58,867 bases of DNA, taken from the NCBI GenBank assembly GCA_910574015.1, contig CAJSYQ010000024.1:1-58867 (forward strand), read 5' to 3'. The stretch's first letter is position 1, and each line of letters opens with the position of its first letter. A model generated the notes under the pieces. That model was not told the origin of the DNA. It searched no databases and saw only the letters and a list, made by a program, of their open reading frames with translations. Below, one piece after another: positions 54,698-58,867 of the stretch. The stretch is from Eubacteriaceae bacterium (GTDB lineage Bacteria > Bacillota > Clostridia > Lachnospirales > Lachnospiraceae). The position numbers and the translations under genes are program-made.

Positions 54698-55652
54698 ATC
54701 GTTTTGTAGGTGGAAACAGGAGTTAGAATTTGAGTTACAACGAATATATGATAATAAGCATGATAAATTTATTTGGAGATTACTTACTATCATTCATCAG
54801 GGATTTAATGGATGGTCAGATGAGAAGAACTTTAATGAATTAGTAGGTGGACTGCTTACTATTAGAAAGAACATAGATTTATACTATGCACAAGAAGTAG
54901 AATCAAAGGAGAAAAGAAAGGATATGGATAAAAAGATATTTGTAAGTCATGCGTCGGCAGATGTTGAATATGTGGAAAAGTTAGTTGACTTATTTATAGA
55001 TATGGGAGTAAGAGAAGATCAGATATTTTGTACATCTGTTCCTGGTTTTGGAATTCCAGAAGGAGAAGATATATATGATTATTTGAGGAAACAATTTAAC
55101 CAATACAATTTACATGTTGTCTTTGTGCTTTCAAATAACTATTATCGAAGTGTAGCTTCTATGAACGAGATGGGTGCTGCATGGGCGCTGTATAATAAAT
55201 ATACTATTGTTTTGCTGCCGGGATTTGGATATAAAGAGATTGCTGGAGCGATTAACCCAAGACAAATTGCACTAAAACTTGATGATAGGGAAAAACTTGT
55301 GCAAGAGATGTTAGGACAAATCAAAAGAAATTTGGCTGAAGAATTTGAACTTCCAGATATTGCAGATACAAGATGGGAAAGAAAGAGAGATTCGTTTATT
55401 AAAGAAGTAAATGAAATTGTTCCACAGTTAATTGATTCTGATTTTGAGTCCAATAATGAAAATGATTTGGAACTGGATGAGAGAGGGTATTACATAAAAA
55501 AGAGTGAGAAACAAGCTGGTAAAAACATAAGATATTGTGCAGCATGTTATCAGAATACGGGGAAATTATTTCCGATTACACAAGGTAGTATGAGGAGGGA
55601 TTTCTTCTGTACATCATCAAACCAACCATTTCCCCTTTTTTTGCCCTCATAA
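54639..55652 (+). pseudogene. TIR-domain protein, both ends apparently disrupted
   Basis: TIR-domain proteins in bacteria often cleave NAD+ in anti-phage defence. The frame encodes 337 residues. The family-like part begins near residue 26 (KQELEFELQRIYDNKHDK). The TIR core (about residues 98-220) has KKIFVSHASADVEYVEKL and SVASMNEMGAAW, whose Glu is the likely NADase residue. A C-terminal zinc-ribbon-like piece has CAAC but only one Cys of the second pair (FFCTSSN), since the reading frame runs into mob sequence. The first 25 codons overlap the AbrB-like fragment in another frame with no clear ribosome site. The core may still be expressed, but I call it a pseudogene with doubt. Confidence 0.6.
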
Positions 55653-55685
55653 GACTAAAACAAGGGAAAGATTTTATATCATACA

Positions 55686-56399
55686 GTGCCCACATCAGCA
55701 ATGGGAAAAGTGCCATCAACAGCAAAGGAGCTGTCCGGGGTGGCAAAACACAACCTGCGGAAATACCGTTCCAAAGAGTATGACAGGGAGAACATCGTCC
55801 TGCTCTTTGGCAGCACAAACCTCCTGTGGGATGTGAAAAAAGTCTATCAGGACACTTTTGCAAAGGCACTACAACAATATAACCAAAAGCAGACAAGGAC
55901 AGACCGACGGATTGATGATTATTTTGAGCATGTATCTGATAAAAATCAGGATATGGCAGTGGAGATTATTTTTCAGTGCGGGGATAAGGATTTCTGGGAA
56001 GATGTCTATATGGAAACGGATAAGGAAAAACAGAACAAAGAAAATATCTACAAGGTTTATAATACCCTGCTGGAGCAGTTGCAAAAGGAAATGCCGGACT
56101 TCAAGATCGCCAATGCGGTAGTCCATTTTGATGAAGCAAGCCCTCATATGCACGTTGTAGGCGTTCCCATAAGCAGGGGATTCAAGCGTGGGCTGGAAAC
56201 AAAGGTTTCCAAACGCTCTGTTTTCACTTCGAAAATGCTGGAGAATATTTTGCAAAACCGTTTGAGGAAAACAGCAAGCGTAGAAATGTTTATCCACTTT
56301 GGGGTGCTTGTAAAGGAAAAGCAGAAAGGGAAAAACCATGACCTGACCGTTGCGGAATATAAAGTACAGAAGGAAACAAAGTGGCTGGAAATGGTATAG
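55686..56399 (+). pseudogene. MobV-family relaxase, 3' truncated
   Basis: Plasmid mobilisation relaxase that nicks oriT for conjugative transfer. 237 codons from GTG 55686 remain of a protein usually 400-500 residues long. The N-terminal HNLRKYRSKEY, the DMAVEIIFQ segment and the catalytic metal motif HFDEASPHMHVVG are intact, and the frame ends after VAEYKVQKETKWLEM, where the family normally continues. Without the C-terminal half it is probably inactive in coupling, though relaxase domains can nick alone. No oriT motif was recognised in the short upstream gap. Confidence 0.82.
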
Positions 56400-56461
56400 G
56401 GATTTCTTGAAGATAAACAGAGCAGGCTTTTTTGATACCAGCCAACATCTGAAACAGGGAG

Positions 56462-56707
56462 GTGTATGTTTCTGGTTCCAATCCAGAGGACAGCAGGGAT
56501 CGTAAAATTATTTATGTCCAAACAGGATACAATACTTTGAAGAAGGTCAGGGAATACAATTTTGGATCAACGGGCTACGAAGTTTCCTGGAAAAGTGACA
56601 GGGTGCAGATATTTCAGAAATTGTGGGATGAAGATAGACCTAACAATAGTCCGTATATAGATATTTATTTTGATAAATGGAAAAAGGCAGGGGCAGACAC
56701 CAACTAA
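56462..56707 (+). pseudogene. C-terminal fragment of an unrecognised protein
   Basis: An 81-codon frame with GTG start at 56462 but no convincing start region; it looks like the tail of a longer gene. Visible are RKIIYVQTGYN near the N-terminus and aromatic residues near the end (YEVSW, YIDIYFDKWK). No family recognised. It lies between the truncated mob gene and a gene-free stretch, fitting the pattern of joined fragments. Confidence 0.4.
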
Positions 56708-57115
56708 AAATTGAGTGGTTAAATGCGAACAGTAATCTTCTATGATAATGTTTGGGCTGAAATCTCTTCATTGGGGAATCAGCCCTTACGTTATTAATAG
56801 CAGCACATACCGAGGGACGTCAGGGGCAGGCGGAATTTTCCGTCCGTCAATAAATAAAAATGCTTAAAATCATGTAAAAAAGGGAGATTTTAAGCATTTT
56901 TATTTTGTGTTTAAGAGACTATCCTCAGCAGGTATAAAATTATCAAATTTGACATTTTTAGAGGGGATAATCTATTATCATAGCAACATTTAACATACGA
57001 TGCGCTAACTCTGTGTTTTATTGAAGGTTTGAAGTTTTGGACCTGTTGACAAATTAAAGAAAAATGATCTCCCATATGGTATAATTATTATATTAATTGC
57101 GGGAGGTCATTTATT
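56708..57115. other. Gene-free stretch with hairpins inside the element
   Basis: 408 bases without a gene. It holds GGGCTGA (56754-56760) / TCAGCCC (56779-56785), a GGCGGA/TCCGTC stem near 56830-56845, a perfect 16-bp stem (56856-56871 with 56886-56901, 14-nt loop) that looks like a bidirectional terminator, and AT-rich sequence with TTGACA and TATAAT elements upstream of the transposase remnant, but at unsuitable spacing. Confidence 0.6.
56856..56901. terminator. Perfect 16-bp A/T-rich hairpin
   Basis: AAAAATGCTTAAAATC (56856-56871) is exactly complementary to GATTTTAAGCATTTTT (56886-56901). U-rich tails exist on both strands, so it can act as a bidirectional terminator. It could also be an IS or MITE remnant end. 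Confidence 0.65.
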
Positions 57116-57295
57116 ATGATGGGAAAACAGAGTGGACAAATACAAATGATAAAAAAGGCGGCACCCTATTATTCTCACGTTGGAAGAAAATTTATCGATC
57201 CAGTTATTCTGATAAAGATGCTGTTGATTGGATATCTCTATAGGATCAAGTCTGAGCGAAGGCTTGAGGAGGAAGTGTCTCTTAACCTTGCATAA
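57116..57295 (+). pseudogene. IS1182-family transposase N-terminal remnant
   Basis: A 59-codon frame starting MMGKQSGQIQM and continuing KKAAPYYSHVGRKFIDPV, LIKMLLIGYLYRIKSERRLEEEVSLNLA, then TAA. These are N-terminal segments of IS1182-type transposases, but about 25-30 residues normally lying between the first and second segment are missing and everything after residue 59 is lost. It has an intact GGGAGGT ribosome site. No active IS copy or clear terminal repeats are seen. Confidence 0.75.
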
Positions 57296-57305
57296 GAATA
57301 AAGTC

Positions 57306-57334
57306 TTTACTTCATAACAAAATAATAGTATAAT
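57306..57334 (+). promoter_or_regulatory. Putative sigma-A promoter of the toxin-antitoxin pair
   Basis: TTTACT (57306-57311), a 17-bp spacer and a perfect TATAAT (57329-57334) lie 85 bases before the antitoxin start. Confidence 0.7.
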
Positions 57335-57418
57335 TTTATGAAAAGATTGATATGAAAGACGGTTGCCAGTAATGGCGCAGGAAAGAAAACTATAACAAAA
57401 TTGAAGGGAGAGAAGATT

Positions 57419-57685
57419 ATGCTTATAAAAGCATCGGCAGCACTGAGAAATGATTATGCATCGATATCTGCACTGGCAAAAGAAACAAAAGAACCCATAT
57501 ATATTACCAAGAATGGGGAAGGCGACTTAGTATTAATGAGCATAGATGCTTTTGAGAAGCGGGAACAGATGCTGCAGTTAAGAGCAAGGGTACTTCAGGC
57601 AGAACAGGAACGAATAGATGGAGAGCCGACAATCAGTGTTTCAGAGGCAAGAAAGCGTCTAAGGGAGAGAGCCAGTGAAGCATAG
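57419..57685 (+). CDS. Phd/YefM-type antitoxin
   Basis: Antitoxin and autorepressor of a type II toxin-antitoxin pair. The 88-aa product starts LIKASAALRNDYASISALAKETKEPIYITKNGEGDLVLM, with the Phd/YefM N-terminal DNA-binding pattern, and ends in a charged helical segment that would bind toxin. TTG 57401 is in frame, but ATG 57419 after GAAGGGAG fits the family. It overlaps the toxin gene by 11 bases. Appears intact. Confidence 0.88.
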   Translation: MLIKASAALRNDYASISALAKETKEPIYITKNGEGDLVLMSIDAFEKREQMLQLRARVLQAEQERIDGEPTISVSEARKRLRERASEA

Positions 57686-57983
57686 GGTGGAAATTTTGCC
57701 TTCCGCATGGGAGGATTTGAAAAAAATAGAAGATTATTATATCCTTCAGTTTGATGTGCAGACAGCATTGAAAGTCAGCGATCATATTTTAGATACCATT
57801 GAACGTCTGGAGCAGTTTCCCGATTCCGGTTCGGCTACCCCGGACGATTGGCTGAATGAGCAGGGATATCGGATGGTAATCTGCAAAAAACATATTGCCA
57901 TATATCGGGTTATTCATGAAACCGTATATGTATATCATATCGCAGATACGCAGACGGATTACACAAAGTTATTTTATGGGTAA
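57675..57983 (+). CDS. RelE/ParE-type toxin
   Basis: Toxin of the pair, either a ribosome-dependent mRNA interferase (RelE) or a gyrase poison (ParE). The 102-aa product shows the superfamily start VEILPSAWEDLKKIEDYYI, FPDSGSATPDDW in the loop position and the C-terminal GYRMVICKKHIAIYRVIHETVYVYHIADTQTDYTKLF. The LPSAWEDL start and IYRV end resemble ParE more than RelE. GTG start at 57675 inside the antitoxin gene. It appears intact and may explain why the otherwise decayed element persists. Confidence 0.86.
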   Translation: MKHRVEILPSAWEDLKKIEDYYILQFDVQTALKVSDHILDTIERLEQFPDSGSATPDDWLNEQGYRMVICKKHIAIYRVIHETVYVYHIADTQTDYTKLFYG

Positions 57984-58031
57984 GTGGTATTAACAAGATG
58001 GCATAAAGAGAGGACAGGAGAGTATAACCAT

Positions 58032-58196
58032 ATGTGTAAGGCAGAAGATGATACTTTCGCATCCGATGAGGATATATTAAACATTTCTAAAAGACTGTCC
58101 AGACAAAATAAAGAGGCATACGAGGTACTTGCAAAACAAGTGAATCCCCATCAGAACCGGGTAGGAAGTTTGGAAGAACCAACTGAAAATAGATAG
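58032..58196 (+). CDS. Small protein of a type found beside integrase genes
   Basis: A 54-aa acidic helical protein with DDTFASDEDILNISKRLSRQNKEAYEVLAKQ. I recall near-identical short proteins encoded just before site-specific integrase genes in clostridial mobile elements; function unknown. ATG 58032 follows AGGACAGGAG at good spacing; GTG 57984 would extend it without support. Here no integrase follows, only the TTGGTCA repeat cluster and attR. Confidence 0.6.
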   Translation: MCKAEDDTFASDEDILNISKRLSRQNKEAYEVLAKQVNPHQNRVGSLEEPTENR

Positions 58197-58199
58197 GTT

Positions 58200-58307
58200 T
58201 GACCAACTCCGAACCTACCTGACCAACTTTTCGTCTTGACCAATTCAGAGAAAGAAATCACAGGCAGAAAACAGACAAAAGAACCTGACCAATCAAAAAG
58301 TTGGTCA
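58200..58307 (-). repeat. Right cluster of TGACCAACT / AGTTGGTCA repeats
   Basis: TGACCAACT at 58200-58208 and 58220-58228, TGACCAAT at 58237-58244 and 58286-58293, and AGTTGGTCA at 58299-58307. Four copies face opposite to the left pair, one the same way. The remaining 58308-58370 is AT-rich and holds no gene. Confidence 0.7.
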
Positions 58308-58370
58308 ACTGTAAATTCCACCAACAGAAAACAACGGAAAAACGCCGGTTTTTTAGGAAAGTTACTAGAT

Positions 58371-58399
58371 CAGCTTGGATAATTTGCAAAACAGATGAA
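58371..58399 (+). repeat. Right 29-bp direct repeat (putative attR)
   Basis: Identical to 54182-54210. It ends 31 bases before a strong terminator that I take as the native end of the rpsB-tsf operon. Confidence 0.88.
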
Positions 58400-58430
58400 T
58401 CAGTAAACTTCTGAATGAAATTGATTTACG

Positions 58431-58474
58431 AAACCCTGAAAATCCCATAGAATGCGCATTTTCAGGGTTTTTTT
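58431..58474 (+). terminator. Likely native tsf terminator, now beyond the element
   Basis: AAACCCTGAAAAT (58431-58443) pairs with ATTTTCAGGGTTT (58458-58470), followed by more Ts. It lies directly outside the right repeat, where the original tsf downstream sequence should be. Confidence 0.85.
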
Positions 58475-58525
58475 GCGTTCTAAGGAGAGGTTCATAATTT
58501 ATCAAAAATTACCGTATTTTGAGTG

Positions 58526-58668
58526 CCAATTTGGGGGATTTTTTGGGGAAAAGTTGGAGGAAGTGCTATCCCCCAAATGGTGTGTGAAAGTTTGCCTGTT
58601 TCTTTTGGGAAAAAGGAGAGAAGTTTGCTTCTTGTTTCTTTTTGTGGGATAGCACTATCCTCCAAATG
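58526..58668. repeat. Three copies of an ATCCCCCAAATGG-like motif with an 11-bp inverted repeat
   Basis: An inverted copy CCAATTTGGGGGAT (58526-58539), CTATCCCCCAAATG (58566-58579) and CTATCCTCCAAATG (58655-58668). Also AGTGCTATCCC (58562-58572) is complementary to GGGATAGCACT (58646-58656). Short open frames cross this AT-rich stretch but none resembles a gene. Confidence 0.6.
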
Positions 58669-58769
58669 TGAATGTAAAATGGCGTGTCTTCTCTCAAATT
58701 ATTATAAGTTATCATATGGAAAATATGGATTGATGAAAAATATGAAATAATTTATAACCCGGATTCTCG

Positions 58770-58867
58770 AAAACGTGACGATGAATTTTCGCCACGCTTA
58801 GCCGAACCCCCTGGATTTTATTGACAAAATCACCATTTAGTACTTGATTAATCCATCGTCATGTTTT
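58770..58867. repeat. 18-bp imperfect inverted repeat at the window edge
   Basis: 58770-58787 (AAAACGTGACGATGAATT) is the inverse of 58850-58867 (AATCCATCGTCATGTTTT) with two mismatches. The 62 bases between hold no gene; TTGACA occurs at 58821-58826. The right copy ends at the window edge, so what it belongs to (operator, transposon end or terminator) cannot be judged. Confidence 0.55.

Larger units (their letters stand above)
54182..58399 (+). mobile_element. Decayed integrative/mobilizable element at the tsf 3' end
   Basis: A 4.2-kb region bounded by perfect 29-bp direct repeats (54182-54210 and 58371-58399) whose first 12 bases are the last three codons and stop of tsf, the hallmark of site-specific recombinase insertion into a gene 3' end. 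It carries a truncated MobV relaxase gene, other gene fragments, an IS remnant, a toxin-antitoxin pair and repeat clusters near both ends. No integrase or excisionase gene is found. It is visibly AT-richer than its flanks. I interpret it as an integrative mobilizable element reduced to a cis-mobilizable form; whether it can still move with a helper recombinase is unknown. Confidence 0.8.

Noticed and set aside
54182-58399. CRISPR array or retron
   Set aside because: The repeats are few, short and in two end clusters of mixed orientation; no regular spacers, Cas or reverse-transcriptase gene.
58452-58750. Two short overlapping open frames (66 and 75 aa)
   Set aside because: They cross a terminator and inverted repeats, lack ribosome sites and resemble no family.

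Overview
The window looks like the chromosome of a motile, endospore-forming member of the Lachnospiraceae / Clostridia (my inference). The support is a fla/che operon of Bacillus/Clostridium layout, sporulation genes (spoIIGA, sigE, sigG, a ymxH-type gene), CodY, a FliY-type motor switch, moderate GC and strong AGGAGG-type ribosome sites. I do not assign a species.

Region 1 (1-8300, + strand): folate genes folP and folBK overlap pheA. Next come htrA, miaB and a large secreted multidomain protein resembling alginate/polysaccharide lyases, closed by a bidirectional terminator. Region 2 (8300-12000): a convergent cyclophilin gene, then spoIIGA-sigE behind a promoter with Spo0A-type boxes and a 21-bp spacer. 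sigG follows but lies on the opposite strand, converging on sigE, which departs from the usual tandem order. A ymxH-like gene closes the block. Region 3 (12000-18250): nrdR, comM, dprA, topA, codY. This is a shortened form of the B. subtilis smf-topA-...-codY-fla/che order.

Region 4 (18300-52300) is one co-directional motility block of about 34 kb. The order is flgB, flgC, fliE-J, a MotE/YlxF-like gene, fliK, flgD, a TIGR02530-type gene, flgE, flbD, motAB, fliL, fliM, fliY, cheY, fliOPQR, flhB, flhA, flhF, flhG, a PilZ gene, cheB, cheA, cheW, cheD, a small membrane protein gene and fliA. A four-gene cassette follows: FapA/DUF342, a 101-aa unknown, a DUF6115/SwrB-like protein and a truncated MltG-like membrane protein. 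Rod, hook, export gate, stator, switch and chemotaxis signalling are all encoded here. Filament genes, cheR and cheC are not. Internal promoters are proposed before fliM (sigma-A type) and before fliK (sigma-28 type).

Region 5 (52300-54200): rpsB with a structured leader, then tsf. Region 6 (54182-58399) is a 4.2-kb insertion bounded by a perfect 29-bp direct repeat that contains the last codons and stop of tsf. The presumed original tsf terminator lies just beyond the right repeat. Inside are an AbrB-like fragment, a TIR-domain gene broken at both ends, the 5' half of a MobV relaxase gene, an orphan fragment, an IS1182-type transposase remnant, an intact Phd/ParE-type toxin-antitoxin pair and a small gene of a kind often found beside integrases. 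No recombinase gene remains. Clusters of TTGGTCA repeats lie near both ends in mainly opposite orientation. I read this as a decayed integrative mobilizable element now resembling a cis-mobilizable element; it is the most unusual part of the window. Region 7 (58400-58867) is AT-rich, with no convincing gene and several inverted repeats.
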